DNA of 64,000 nucleotides from the NCBI RefSeq assembly GCF_030209435.1, contig NZ_JARVRX010000020.1, positions 62,001-126,000 on the forward strand. The letters run 5' to 3'. Position 1 is the first letter of the stretch; the number at the start of each line of letters is the position of its first letter. The DNA is from Mycolicibacterium sp. lyk4-40-TYG-92 (GTDB lineage: Bacteria > Actinomycetota > Actinomycetes > Mycobacteriales > Mycobacteriaceae). Shown here one piece after another: positions 17,813-27,274 of this stretch. Position numbers and translations under genes: made by a program. The notes below the pieces were generated by a model. The model saw only the letters and a list, made by a program, of their open reading frames with translations. It was not told the origin of the DNA and did no database searches.

Positions 17813-18862
17813 TCAACGCGCCGCGCGGGAGCCGACGGCCTCGTCCACCGCCGTATGGATGAACCGCATCTTGTCCAGCACCGCCGCCGGCAGCACGAAC
17901 GGGTACAGATCCTCTTTGCCCATCGACCGGTTGACCATGTTCAACGCCCACGCCAGGGGCAGCCAGAGCTCGATGAGGGTGTCAAATCCGCTGGGGCCCA
18001 GCACCCGCCGCTCGAAGGTGGCACCCGCGGGCGCGAAACCGAAGGCCGCCGCGGTGTCGAGGGCGTCCCGGATGTGCAGATAGTGCGCGAACGTCTCGGC
18101 CCAGTCCTCGGCCGGGTGCATCGTGGCGTAGGAAGACACGTACTGCTCTTCCCACCCGGGGGGCGCACCGTCGCGGTAGTGCCGGTCCAGCGCCGCCTGG
18201 TAGTCGGTGTCGGGATCGCCGAACAATTCGGTGAACTGCGCGACGGCATCCGGCGACGGCTGCACCAGCCGGTAGAAGTAGTAGTGCCCGATCTCGTGGC
18301 GGAAGTGGCCCAGCAGCGTTCGGTACGGCTCGGCCATGGCGATGCGCAGCTGTTCGCGGTGCACGTCGTCGCCCTCGGCGAGGTCCAGCGTGATGATGCC
18401 GTCCTGATGGCCGGTGACGACGGGGTGCCGCTCACTGGACAGCAGGTCGAAGGCCAGTCCCTGCGCCGGGTCGCTGTCGCGCCCGATGATCGGCAGGCCG
18501 AGCTCCGACAGTTCGACGATCAGCCGGCGCTTGGCCTGCTCGGCGATGGCGAACGCCGCCATCGCCTTGGTGTCATCATCGGCGGGACGGGTCCTGGTCA
18601 AGGTGCACGATGGGCACAGTCGCCGCACCGGCTCGATCCGGACCAACCAATTGCATTGCGCCGAATGCAGATTCGCGCACAGCTGGTAGTCGGTCGAAGC
18701 CACGGCACCGGCATGGTCGCTGTCGCCGTTGGCGTCCGGTGGCGCGATCACCAGCAGTGCCATGTCCTCCAGGGAGAAGCCGAGCGCGCTCCCGCAGCCC
18801 AGGCACAGCGAGTTCTCGAAGGCCAGACGCTGGCCGCAGTTGGGGCAGTTGAAGTCACGCAC
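17813..18862 (-). CDS. Zinc-ribbon-bearing putative metallopeptidase (Rv2568c-like)
   Basis: 349 residues. An N-terminal zinc ribbon uses C6, C9, C20 and C23 (CPNCG...CLGCG), followed by more Cys pairs (QLCANLHSAQCNW, LCPSC). A zincin site HEIGH sits near residue 190 (FRHEIGHYYFYRL); a downstream glutamate in PAEDWAETFAHYLHIRD probably completes the metal site. This is the Pfam 'putative zinc-binding metallo-peptidase' family. GTG start at 18862 overlapping the transglutaminase gene by 8 bases. It is the last gene of a four-gene operon with two transglutaminase-fold proteins and an ATP-grasp protein, so it probably trims the peptide-like product or target of that system. Confidence 0.88.
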   Translation of the reverse strand: MRDFNCPNCGQRLAFENSLCLGCGSALGFSLEDMALLVIAPPDANGDSDHAGAVASTDYQLCANLHSAQCNWLVRIEPVRRLCPSCTLTRTRPADDDTKAMAAFAIAEQAKRRLIVELSELGLPIIGRDSDPAQGLAFDLLSSERHPVVTGHQDGIITLDLAEGDDVHREQLRIAMAEPYRTLLGHFRHEIGHYYFYRLVQPSPDAVAQFTELFGDPDTDYQAALDRHYRDGAPPGWEEQYVSSYATMHPAEDWAETFAHYLHIRDALDTAAAFGFAPAGATFERRVLGPSGFDTLIELWLPLAWALNMVNRSMGKEDLYPFVLPAAVLDKMRFIHTAVDEAVGSRAAR

Positions 18863-19751
18863 GCAGTTGTCCTCCCGCAATTGGTGCGACGTCCACTGAG
18901 ACGTCGATGATGCTGCTGTCGGAGTCGGTGTAGATGATGCCGCGCAGCGGCGGGACATCGGCGTAGTCCCGCCCGAACCCGACCACGATGTAGCGTTCGT
19001 CGACCAGCTGGTCGTTGGTCGGGTCCAGCCCCAGCCACTGGTTCTGCGGCGTCCACACCGACGCCCACGCGTGGGTGGCGTCGACACCCACCATACGTTC
19101 CTTGCCCGGCGGCGGGTCGGTGGCCAGGTATCCCGAGACATAGCTGGCGGCAAGACCGTTCGCGCGCAGGCACGCGATGGCCAGGCGCGCGAAATCCTGG
19201 CACACCCCTTCGCGGGCGGCCAGCACCTCCGCGACCCGGGTGGACACCGTCGTCGACCCGGACCGGTAGGTGAAGTCGGCGAAGATGCGCGAGTTCAGCT
19301 CGCGCAGCACCTCGATCAGCGGGCGGCCGGGCACGAAACTCGGCGCGGCGTAATCCCGCACCTCGTCGGTGATCTCTGCGGACTGCAGATCCAGGACGAA
19401 TTCGGTGGCCAGCGCACCGTCGGGACCGGATGGCCGGGACTGCTCCCATGGCGCCACAGCGGCGCCCGCCGCGTACCACTCGGCGGGCGGCGGGTCGACC
19501 TCGACGATGCTTCGCCCGGTCACGATGAGTTCGCGATGTGGTTGTGTCACATGGAAATACGAGCTGACATTGCCGTAGGCGTCGCGGCTCGTGGAGCGGT
19601 CGGCCGGTTCGGGATCGATGTTCAGCCGGTACGACTGGCAGCGCTGCTGGGCGCTGTCGCGCGGGGTGAGGAATCCGCGACCGTACGAGCTGGTGACGAT
19701 GTCGGAGTAGCGATATCGGGTGCGATGAGTGATCTGGTACTCACGCGTCAT
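18855..19751 (-). CDS. Transglutaminase-like protein (Rv2569c-like)
   Basis: 298 residues. N-terminal bacterial transglutaminase-like domain (ITHRTRYRYSDIVTSSYGRG) then a transglutaminase core with a complete Cys-His-Asp triad: Cys in REGVCQDFARLAI (about 182), His in ATHAWASVW (about 228) and Asp in LGLDPTND (about 240). Such folds act as peptidases or amide-forming enzymes. ATG at 19751 overlaps the ATP-grasp stop in ATGA. Downstream it overlaps the metallopeptidase gene by 8 bases, so the set is translationally coupled. Confidence 0.9.
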   Translation of the reverse strand: MTREYQITHRTRYRYSDIVTSSYGRGFLTPRDSAQQRCQSYRLNIDPEPADRSTSRDAYGNVSSYFHVTQPHRELIVTGRSIVEVDPPPAEWYAAGAAVAPWEQSRPSGPDGALATEFVLDLQSAEITDEVRDYAAPSFVPGRPLIEVLRELNSRIFADFTYRSGSTTVSTRVAEVLAAREGVCQDFARLAIACLRANGLAASYVSGYLATDPPPGKERMVGVDATHAWASVWTPQNQWLGLDPTNDQLVDERYIVVGFGRDYADVPPLRGIIYTDSDSSIIDVSVDVAPIAGGQLRA

Positions 19752-22432
19752 GGCATCTGCCGCCGTTCGTCGGGACCCCACAGCGGCTGCATGCCACTCG
19801 GGAGGGCCAGGTGCGCGGCCCGGATCAGCTCGGACAACTCCCGCAGATCGGTGTGCATACCGTCGAGCAACTCGGCGAGTTCGGCGCGCCGCCCCGCCTC
19901 GGTGACGTGCTCCAGGTCGGCCGGGTCCTGGCGTCGCAGACGGGCGGCGATCTCGTCGATCAACCGTTCCGGGCGGGTCGACCCAGTCGAGGACGGCAGT
20001 GCCCGCAGGTCGGCGCGCAGGCGTTCGAACTGGAAGGCCAGTGACCGCGGATTCTCCTCGTCGAACAACACCAGGTCGGCGATCGCTGCGACGCTCACCT
20101 GTCCCAGCATGCGCCTGCGGTACATCACCGCAGATTCACACACCACGAGGACGGACTCGCTGACGGTCCGCTCGGTCTCGGCGCTGTGCGCCGTGGTGAG
20201 GGTGGCCCGCAGCAGCGCGGTCAAGCCGAGACCGCGCTCGATGCGCTTGCCGATGTCCATCATCGTCCAGCCCACATCGCGGACCATGGATTCGGCCGCC
20301 ACGCCCGAAAGGGCCAGCATCCCGGCCAGGGTCTGGCTGGGCGCGGTGGACAGGTACGCCTCCCCCTTGGTCTTCGAATCCGGCGGCGACAGCGTCGTGC
20401 CCTGGCGGTGCCGCGCCCGGTCGGACGGTTGCAGCACCGCGCGTTCGACGGCGGCCAGCACCATCCAGGTGTCGTTCGACATCTGGTCGCGGACCGCGCG
20501 CGCGGCCAGGCCCAGCCGTTCGACGGATTGCGCCAGCGAACCCGGTCGGTGCCGGTCGGCGGTGAGCGCCCACAACGTGGTCGGCGTGATGGCCAGCTGT
20601 TCGGCGTAGTCACCGTCGGCGCCGGTGTCGGTGCCGGTGATCTGGCCCAGCGCGGTCAGCAGTACCGGCACGCAGTCGCTGCCGCCGAGGTCCCGCCGGT
20701 AGCGGAATTCGTGGTAGCGCTCGCGAGTGACGGTGAGCAGCCGCGCCGTGAACTCGGCGCGTTCGGCGTACCGGCCCAGCCAGAACAGGTCCGAGAGCAC
20801 ACGCGGCGAGCTCACCGCGCGGGTCGGGCTCGCCGTCATGGCCGGCAGCTCGACCGGCTGCGCCTGCACGACCGTGGCCCGGTCCGGGGTCCGCACCCAG
20901 ACATCCTTGGCCGCAACGGTTTCCATGCCGTAGGCGGCGTGCCCCCGCGCCAGCACGTAACCCAGCCCGCCGATCATCGGCGCGTAACCCCCACGCTGGG
21001 CGACGGTGAACAGTCGCATCCCGACGCTGCCGGCGGACAGTCCGCTCGGCAGCAGGTCCATCGGGGCCGTGGAGAACTCGGGCAGTTCCTGGCCCATCCA
21101 TTGCCACGGGGCGGCGCTGATCCGGGCCGCCAGGTCGGCCTGTTTGGCGGCGGACAGGGCCGGGCCGACGATCGCCGGCCCGCCGGTCACCGGCCTGATC
21201 AACAAGGTGGACAGTCTGCTCAACAGATGCGAGCGCTCGGCCTCGATGCCGCCCCAGAAACATCGGGCACTCGGCAGTTCCGGGCTCTCCCCGGTGAGCA
21301 GCTCCGCCAGCTCCGGCAGGAACCGCGTGATGCCCGGGCTTTCGAGGATGCCGCTGCCCAGCGTGTTCACCACTGTCACCGCCCCGCGGCGCAGCACCTC
21401 GACGAGTCCGACCACGCCCAGCCGGGAGTCCGGACGCAGATCCAGGGGATCGGCATACTCGGCGTCGACGCGGCGGAGTACGACGTCGACGCGCTTGAGG
21501 GTGCCGAGCGAGCGCATCCAGAGATTGCCGTCGCGCACCACGAGGTCGGCGCTCTCCACCAATGGGAAACCCAGTACGCCGGCCAGGTAGGCCTGGTCGA
21601 AGGCGGTCTCGGAATGACTGCCGGGGCTCAGTACGACGACGACCGGTTCCCGCGCGGCTTCGGGCGCCGCGTCGATCAGCGCCAGCCGCAGCGCCTGCGC
21701 CCAGGGCGACGCCGGACGCGGCGCCACCTTCTCGTACAGCTCGGGCACGGCGTGCGCGACGACGCGCCGGTCGGCGAGCGCGTACCCGGCGCCCGAGGGT
21801 GCCTGCGTCCAGTCCCCGTTCACGACGAAGCCGCCGTCGCGGTGGCGGCTGACGTCGCAGCCGTGCAGGAACAGCTGGTGGCGGCCCGGCACGGTGATAC
21901 CGCGGGCGGCCCGGACGTAGCCGGGGTGGGCGTACAGCAATTCCGGCGGCAGCACTCCGGAGGTGATGGCGCGGCGGGCGCCGTACAAGTCGGTGAGCAC
22001 CGCGTCGAGCAGCCGGGACCGTTGCACCAGTCCGGATTCCAGGGTGCGCCAGTCCGCCGCGGACAACACCAGGGGCAGGGCGTCGAGCTGCCAGGTGTCC
22101 ACCACGGGCGTGCCGTCGACATCGGTGACGGCTTCGCCGTCGCGGCCGACCTGTACATAGCTGATGCCGTCGTTGTCGACGAGTTCGCGGACGACGCCAC
22201 GCAGCTGGTCCAGTCCGGCCCGACCACGGTCGCGGACGCAGTCGGTCAGCTCCTGCCAGGCCGGCCGGATCGCGCCCGACTCATCGACCAGTTCGTCGTA
22301 ACCGGCGCCGGCCTCATCCCGGACGTCGAACAACGGCTCCTGTGCGCGGTCGGCCCGGTAACCGGCCAGTGGGTCGCCGATGGGCGCCGCCTCCTCGGCC
22401 AGCTCTGGGGATCTGTGTGTACGGAGAACCAT
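19748..22432 (-). CDS. Circularly permuted ATP-grasp plus alpha-E domain protein (Rv2567-like)
   Basis: 894 residues. The N-terminal 500 residues resemble the circularly permuted ATP-grasp (CP_ATPgrasp) family, with motifs such as RHQLFLHGCDVSRHRDGGF, VVVVLSPGSHSETAFDQAYLAG, VVNTLGSGILESPG and APMIGGLGYVLARG. The C-terminal 300 residues are the helical alpha-E domain (SDLFWLGRYAERAEFTARLL, the family hallmark). ATP-grasp enzymes form amide bonds through acyl phosphates. The ATG at 22432 shares its A with the TAA of the upstream gene. The frame remains open to 23383, but only this start fits the family. Confidence 0.9.
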   Translation of the reverse strand: MVLRTHRSPELAEEAAPIGDPLAGYRADRAQEPLFDVRDEAGAGYDELVDESGAIRPAWQELTDCVRDRGRAGLDQLRGVVRELVDNDGISYVQVGRDGEAVTDVDGTPVVDTWQLDALPLVLSAADWRTLESGLVQRSRLLDAVLTDLYGARRAITSGVLPPELLYAHPGYVRAARGITVPGRHQLFLHGCDVSRHRDGGFVVNGDWTQAPSGAGYALADRRVVAHAVPELYEKVAPRPASPWAQALRLALIDAAPEAAREPVVVVLSPGSHSETAFDQAYLAGVLGFPLVESADLVVRDGNLWMRSLGTLKRVDVVLRRVDAEYADPLDLRPDSRLGVVGLVEVLRRGAVTVVNTLGSGILESPGITRFLPELAELLTGESPELPSARCFWGGIEAERSHLLSRLSTLLIRPVTGGPAIVGPALSAAKQADLAARISAAPWQWMGQELPEFSTAPMDLLPSGLSAGSVGMRLFTVAQRGGYAPMIGGLGYVLARGHAAYGMETVAAKDVWVRTPDRATVVQAQPVELPAMTASPTRAVSSPRVLSDLFWLGRYAERAEFTARLLTVTRERYHEFRYRRDLGGSDCVPVLLTALGQITGTDTGADGDYAEQLAITPTTLWALTADRHRPGSLAQSVERLGLAARAVRDQMSNDTWMVLAAVERAVLQPSDRARHRQGTTLSPPDSKTKGEAYLSTAPSQTLAGMLALSGVAAESMVRDVGWTMMDIGKRIERGLGLTALLRATLTTAHSAETERTVSESVLVVCESAVMYRRRMLGQVSVAAIADLVLFDEENPRSLAFQFERLRADLRALPSSTGSTRPERLIDEIAARLRRQDPADLEHVTEAGRRAELAELLDGMHTDLRELSELIRAAHLALPSGMQPLWGPDERRQMP

Positions 22433-25400
22433 TACCGCAGAACGGTACGCACCCGGCGCAGATCGAGGATGCCCGACGCACCGCCATCGGTGGATTGACG
22501 GGCCCGCTTCTCCCGGAGATCGGCCAGGTCGACGGTGCCCGGGGTGAATCCGATGGCCTCGAAACGGCGGCCCCGCCGCGACTCGGCCTCGACGGCGTTG
22601 ACGGGCGGGGTGTCGTAGGCGCGGCCGCCGGGGTGCGAGACGTGGTAGGTACAGCCGCCTTTGGAGAATCCGGTGAAGCCGTCCACCAGTTCGAACTGCA
22701 GCGGCCCGTCGACGGTGATGGTGGGGTGCAGCGCGCTCGGCGGTTGCCAGGCCCGGTACCGGACGCCGCCGACCTGGACGTCGGGCGAATCGGTGGCGAG
22801 CAGCGGGATGGGATGGCCATTGACCGTGACGAAGTACCGGTTCCGGTCGGCGCCGATCAACCGGACCTGCAGCCGTTCCACCGAGGAGTCGACGTAGCGC
22901 GCGGTGCCGGTGCCGGTCGATTCCTCGCCCAGGGTGTTCCACGGCTCGATGGCGCCGCGCAGCTCCAGTTCGGCGCCGTCGAGGATCACGCTGCCGATCC
23001 GCGGAAAGCGGAACTCGGTGAACGGGTCCAGCCAGCTGGTGTCGAACGCGATGCCATGCGCCCGCAGGTCGGCGGCCACCTCGGCGATGTCTTGGATAAT
23101 GAAGTGCGGCAACAGGTATCGGCCGTGCAGGTTCTCGCCGTGCCGGATCAGCGGGGCGCGCAGCGGTTCGTCCCAGAACCAGGCGACCAGCGATCGCACC
23201 AGCAGCGACTGCACCATCGCCATCTGGAAATGTGGCGGCATCTCGAAGCCGCGCAGTTCGAGCAGGCCGAGCCGGCCGCGGGCACTGTCGGGGTTGTAGA
23301 GCTTGTCGATGCAGAACTCGGCGCGGTGCGTGTTCCCGGTGATGTCGGTCAGGAGGTGGCGCAGTGCGCGGTCGATGGCCCACGGAGCGACGCTTGCGGA
23401 GCGACCATCAGCCTGAGCGCCACGTCCAGTGATGCGGTCGATCTCCGCGAACGCGATCTCCAGTTCGTACAGCGCCTCGAGGCGCCCCTCGTCGACGCGC
23501 GGGGCCTGCGACGTCGTCCCGATGAACCGGCCCGAGAACAGGTACGACAGCGCCGGATGCCGTTGCCAGTACGTCAGCATCGACACCAGCAGGTCGGGCC
23601 GGCGCAGCAGCGGTGAATCGGCGGGCGTGACGCCACCGAGGGTGATGTGGTTGCCACCGCCCGTGCCGCCGTGGGTGCCGTCGACGTCGAAGGACTCCGT
23701 CCCGAGTCGCGCCTGCCGGGCCGCCTCGTACAGGGTCTCCAGTTGTGCGGCCTGCTCGGCGAAGCCGCCCGTGGGCGCCACGTTGACCTCGATGACGCCC
23801 GGGTCGGGTGTGACGGTCATCTGCTGCAGCCTGGGGTCCGGCGGCGGTCCGTAGCCCTCGATCACGACGGGGACGCCGAGATTCGCCGCGGCTTTCTCGA
23901 TCCGCGCGACCAGATCGGCGAAATCGTCGAATGCCGCTGTGGGCGGCAGGAATACGTACAGCAGCCCGTCGCGTACCTCGGCCACCAGGGCGGTGGGGGG
24001 TGCGCCGTCGGCGCTGACGACGGTCGCCGGTGTCGTGGGGCCGGCGGCACGGCCGGGCGCCAGCGGGTCGGCGTCGGGAACCGGCCGTGGCGGCTGCCAG
24101 CTGATCGAGTTCAGCGGCAACCGCAGGCCTGCCGGCGAATCGCCGCCCGTGAGCACCAGCCGCCCGCGGCGCAGGCGCCAGTCGGCCGAGACCCACCCGG
24201 TGTCGTCGTCGCTGCGGTGCAGCGGCAGGACGTGGGCCGCGGGTTCGGTGACCGCGGCATCGAGCTTGTCCACCAGGGCTTTCCGCCGTGCGGCGCCGTC
24301 GTCGGCCAGATCGTCGGTGACCGGTTCACCGTCCGGCCGGCGGACGGCATCGGCCAACCGCGCGAGGGCATCCTCGTACGCCGGACGGACCTGACTGTCC
24401 GGCAACCCGAGCCCGGCGGCGATCTCGGTGAGCAACCGGCGCGCCACATCCGGTGCGACCGCATGGGATTCACCGGCCCACGGGTCGGCCAGCAGCGCCG
24501 CATCGGACCACAGCGGTGTCCCGTCGGTGCGCCACATCAGGCCGATCTGCCAGCGCGGCAACGGCTCTCCCGGATACCACTTGCCCTGGCTGCGCTGTAC
24601 CAGACCGTCCGGGGCCCAGGCGGCCTTCAGCTGGGCGGTGAGCGCGGAGGCGAGTGTGCGCTTGTGCGGTCCGTCGGCGGCCGTGGTCCATTCCTCGTCC
24701 GTCTGGTTGTCGATCGAGACGAAGGTGGGTTCGCCGCCGACCGTCAGGCGCACGTCACGCTCGTCCATCCGCTCATCGATGACGGCGCCGAGGGCCCGGA
24801 TCGACTCCCACGCCCGCTCGGTGTACGGCAGGGTGACGCGCGGGTCTTCGTGCACCCGCGTCACCACGTTGACGAAGTCGAGGGTGGATTCGCAGGGTTC
24901 GACGGCACCGGTGATCGGGGCAGCCGATTCGGGGTGCGGCGTGGCCGACAGCGGGATGTGACCCTCCCCCGCCAGCAGACCCGACGTCGGGTCGAGGCCG
25001 ACCCAGCCGGCGCCCGGGATGTACACCTCGGTCCAGGCGTGCAGGTCGGTGAAGTCGGCGGCGGGGCCCGAGGGCCCGTCGAGCGCCTCGATGTCGGCGC
25101 TCAGTTGCACGAGGTAGCCGGACACGAAGCGGGCCGCGAAACCCATCTTCCGCAGGATCGCGACCAGGAGCCACGCGGAGTCCCGGCACGAGCCGATGCC
25201 GGTGCGCAGGGTGAAATCCGGTGTCTGGACCCCGGCTTCGAGGCGGACGCTGTAGCCGACGTCGGCATTGACCGCCCGGTTCAGCGCCACCAGGAAGTCG
25301 ATGGTGCCGGTGCCGGGCACCACGTCGAAGTTTCCGACCCAGGCCGCCGTCAGATCGTCGGCATCGTCGACGGGACGCAGGTAGGGCTTGAGGTCCTCGA

Positions 25401-25731
25401 GCAGGTTGTCCGGGTAGGCGAACGGGACCGTTTCGGCCCATTCCTCGATGAAGAAGTCGAACGGGTTGATGACCTTGAGGTCGGCGATCAGTCCGACGGT
25501 GATGCTCAGGCGGGTGGCGCGGTTCGGAAAGACCAAGCGCCCCACGAAGTTACCGAAGGCGTCCTGTTGCCAGTTGATGAAGTGGTCGGCGGGTTCGACC
25601 TGCAACGAGTAGGCCTCGATCGGCGTGCGCGAGTGCGGCGCCGGGCGCAGCCGCACCACGTGCGGGTACACCTTGACCAGCCGGTCGAATGTGTAGCTGG
25701 TGCGATGCTCCAGCGCCACCTTGATTGCCAT
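22432..25731 (-). CDS. DUF2126 / transglutaminase-like giant protein (Rv2566-like)
   Basis: 1099 residues. Order: bacterial transglutaminase-like N domain (5-90, LEHRTSYTFDRLVKVYPHVV); transglutaminase core (about 150-260) with Cys in GIGSCRDSAWLL (about 183), His in LHAWTEVYIPGAGW (about 228) and Asp in VGLDPTSG (about 247); then DUF2126 (about 330-1080), with motifs such as DGTHGGTGGGNHITLGG and RGAIEPWNTLGEE. DUF2126 has been related to amide-ligase-type enzymes in computational work. ATG at 25731. It is the first gene of the operon with the ATP-grasp/alpha-E, transglutaminase and metallopeptidase proteins. All catalytic residues look intact. Confidence 0.9.
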   Translation of the reverse strand: MAIKVALEHRTSYTFDRLVKVYPHVVRLRPAPHSRTPIEAYSLQVEPADHFINWQQDAFGNFVGRLVFPNRATRLSITVGLIADLKVINPFDFFIEEWAETVPFAYPDNLLEDLKPYLRPVDDADDLTAAWVGNFDVVPGTGTIDFLVALNRAVNADVGYSVRLEAGVQTPDFTLRTGIGSCRDSAWLLVAILRKMGFAARFVSGYLVQLSADIEALDGPSGPAADFTDLHAWTEVYIPGAGWVGLDPTSGLLAGEGHIPLSATPHPESAAPITGAVEPCESTLDFVNVVTRVHEDPRVTLPYTERAWESIRALGAVIDERMDERDVRLTVGGEPTFVSIDNQTDEEWTTAADGPHKRTLASALTAQLKAAWAPDGLVQRSQGKWYPGEPLPRWQIGLMWRTDGTPLWSDAALLADPWAGESHAVAPDVARRLLTEIAAGLGLPDSQVRPAYEDALARLADAVRRPDGEPVTDDLADDGAARRKALVDKLDAAVTEPAAHVLPLHRSDDDTGWVSADWRLRRGRLVLTGGDSPAGLRLPLNSISWQPPRPVPDADPLAPGRAAGPTTPATVVSADGAPPTALVAEVRDGLLYVFLPPTAAFDDFADLVARIEKAAANLGVPVVIEGYGPPPDPRLQQMTVTPDPGVIEVNVAPTGGFAEQAAQLETLYEAARQARLGTESFDVDGTHGGTGGGNHITLGGVTPADSPLLRRPDLLVSMLTYWQRHPALSYLFSGRFIGTTSQAPRVDEGRLEALYELEIAFAEIDRITGRGAQADGRSASVAPWAIDRALRHLLTDITGNTHRAEFCIDKLYNPDSARGRLGLLELRGFEMPPHFQMAMVQSLLVRSLVAWFWDEPLRAPLIRHGENLHGRYLLPHFIIQDIAEVAADLRAHGIAFDTSWLDPFTEFRFPRIGSVILDGAELELRGAIEPWNTLGEESTGTGTARYVDSSVERLQVRLIGADRNRYFVTVNGHPIPLLATDSPDVQVGGVRYRAWQPPSALHPTITVDGPLQFELVDGFTGFSKGGCTYHVSHPGGRAYDTPPVNAVEAESRRGRRFEAIGFTPGTVDLADLREKRARQSTDGGASGILDLRRVRTVLR

Positions 25732-25780
25732 AACGGTCGATCCCACCACAACAACGGGTGGGCCGCAGGGTGGGAGAACG

Positions 25781-26692
25781 CTAGCGGCGACGCGCCCGGT
25801 TGTACCCGGCCAGGACCAGCACCCCCGCCGCCACGATGCCGACCATGTTGACCGCCAGCTGTCCCGCCGACGCCAGGGCCACGTCCCAGTCTCCTGTGGT
25901 GGCTGCGACCACCGACATGCCGGCTGCGGGGACCGTCGTCACCGAGATGAAGACACCAACCAGCGCAGCCGATTTCGACGTCACCAGGGACAGCATCCCG
26001 GCGGCACCGGCCAGCAGCGCCACCACGAACGAGAACGGCCCGACCTGGAAGATGAAGTCGACGTTTCGCAGCTCATGGGTGCTGCGCAACGCCACCCAGC
26101 CCAGCGCTTCGAAGCCGAGCGTGGCCAGTGCTGTGACGAGCATCGCCGCCGGGAAGCCGACGAGGAGGGCCAGCGCCGCACGCTTCGCCAGATAGCCCTT
26201 GCGCCGCACCACCGCCACCGCCAGCGCGGCCAGCGGCCCGAATTCGGGGCCCACCACCATCGCCCCGACGACCGTGATCGCCGAATCGGTCAGCACGCCG
26301 ACGGCGGCCAGCAGGCACGCGATGCACAGGAAAGCCATGTAGGAGATCCCGAGGCTGCTCTGCTCGCGGGTGCGCAGCACGAGTTCGTCCCAGACGACCG
26401 CGTCTTCGCCGTCACCTTCGATCTCGTCCTCGGCGCGGTAGGCGGCGGTCGACAGCACGGTGTCGAGCACCTCCATCGTGATGGCGCCATCCTGATCGAT
26501 ACCGAGCGCCCGCAGCCCGCTGATCAGTCCGTCGGCGGCATCGCGGGCGATGTCGGCGGTGATCACGTCACCGCGCGGATCGATCGCCGCGCCGGGGTGG
26601 GCCACCACGTTGGCGATGCCGCCGTGGTGCCGGTAGAGCTCGAGCACCGACTCGGCGAGTTCCGGCGGGGTGATCACGCGTAGATGCAGCAC
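25781..26692 (-). CDS. DUF389 domain membrane protein (Rv2571c-like)
   Basis: 303 residues. A soluble, ferredoxin-like N-terminal 110 residues is followed by about six membrane helices; the DUF389 signature includes SSLGISYMAFLCIACLLAAVG and VGAMVVGPEFGPLAALAVA. No transport activity is assigned to the family. GTG start at 26692, 49 bases upstream of the transglutaminase operon and on the same strand. Whether it shares the operon transcript is not clear. Confidence 0.85.
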   Translation of the reverse strand: MLHLRVITPPELAESVLELYRHHGGIANVVAHPGAAIDPRGDVITADIARDAADGLISGLRALGIDQDGAITMEVLDTVLSTAAYRAEDEIEGDGEDAVVWDELVLRTREQSSLGISYMAFLCIACLLAAVGVLTDSAITVVGAMVVGPEFGPLAALAVAVVRRKGYLAKRAALALLVGFPAAMLVTALATLGFEALGWVALRSTHELRNVDFIFQVGPFSFVVALLAGAAGMLSLVTSKSAALVGVFISVTTVPAAGMSVVAATTGDWDVALASAGQLAVNMVGIVAAGVLVLAGYNRARRR

Positions 26693-26701
26693 CGCCGAAG
26701 A

Positions 26702-27178
26702 TTACCGAGCGCGGCGGCGGGCCAGCTTCATCCCGAGTTCGTCGGGCGGGACCTCGTGTCCCTCCGCACACCGGATTTCGACCGTGGCGTCGGCGCCGCA
26801 GCCCAGGTGGGTCAGCCGCAGGCCGGTATCGCCCAGGTGTTTGCGGCCCCACTCGAACATCGCCCACACCACCGGCATGAAGTCCGTGCCGGCCTGCGTC
26901 AGCACGTATTCGTCGCGGCTGCGCTGCCCCGGCTCCCGATACGGCTGTTTGGCCAGCAGGCCGGCCTCCACCAGTTCTGCGAGCCGCGCCGACGTGGCCG
27001 CCTTGGTGATGCCGACCCGCTTGGAGAAGTCGTCGAAACGCGTTGTGCCGTAGTAGGCCTCGCGCATGAGCAGCATGGCGGATTTGGTGCCCACCAACGA
27101 CATCGTCTTCTCGATGGCGCACCGGCCGACCGCCGACCACGTGTCGCGTTCGGCGAGCACACCCTGCAGCACTGTCAT
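26702..27178 (-). CDS. HxlR-family winged-helix regulator
   Basis: 158 residues. HxlR winged-helix domain: CAIEKTMSLVGTKSAMLLMREAYYG, then RFDDFSKRVGITKAATSARLAELVEAGLL (recognition helix) and the wing around YREPGQRSRDEYVLT. The C-terminal 40 residues hold two cysteines (GCGADATV, RCAEG) that could be a redox or metal sensor. The ATG at 27178 is used; an in-frame GTG at 27187 is possible. It diverges from the thiolase gene, with a perfect palindrome between them, so it probably represses itself and the thiolase. Confidence 0.88.
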   Translation of the reverse strand: MTVLQGVLAERDTWSAVGRCAIEKTMSLVGTKSAMLLMREAYYGTTRFDDFSKRVGITKAATSARLAELVEAGLLAKQPYREPGQRSRDEYVLTQAGTDFMPVVWAMFEWGRKHLGDTGLRLTHLGCGADATVEIRCAEGHEVPPDELGMKLARRRAR

Positions 27179-27210
27179 GCGAATCACTCTACCGCTGGGT
27201 TGCTCTTGCC

Positions 27211-27235
27211 ATACCCAGATGTTAGATCTGGGTAT
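27211..27235. promoter_or_regulatory. Perfect 10-bp inverted repeat, likely HxlR operator
   Basis: ATACCCAGAT (27211-27220), spacer GTTAG, then ATCTGGGTAT (27226-27235). It lies between the divergent starts of the HxlR regulator (27178) and the thiolase (27275). The symmetry, the 15-base centre-to-centre spacing and the position over the likely core promoter region fit a dimeric winged-helix repressor site. Confidence 0.75.
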
Positions 27236-27274
27236 AGGAAGCAGTACTCAGCGTGGAGTTACAGGAGGATTCTC

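Noticed and set aside
22433..23383. N-terminal extension of the ATP-grasp gene
   Set aside because: Arg/Pro-rich sequence lying inside the DUF2126 gene; the TAATG junction at 22432 fixes the true start.
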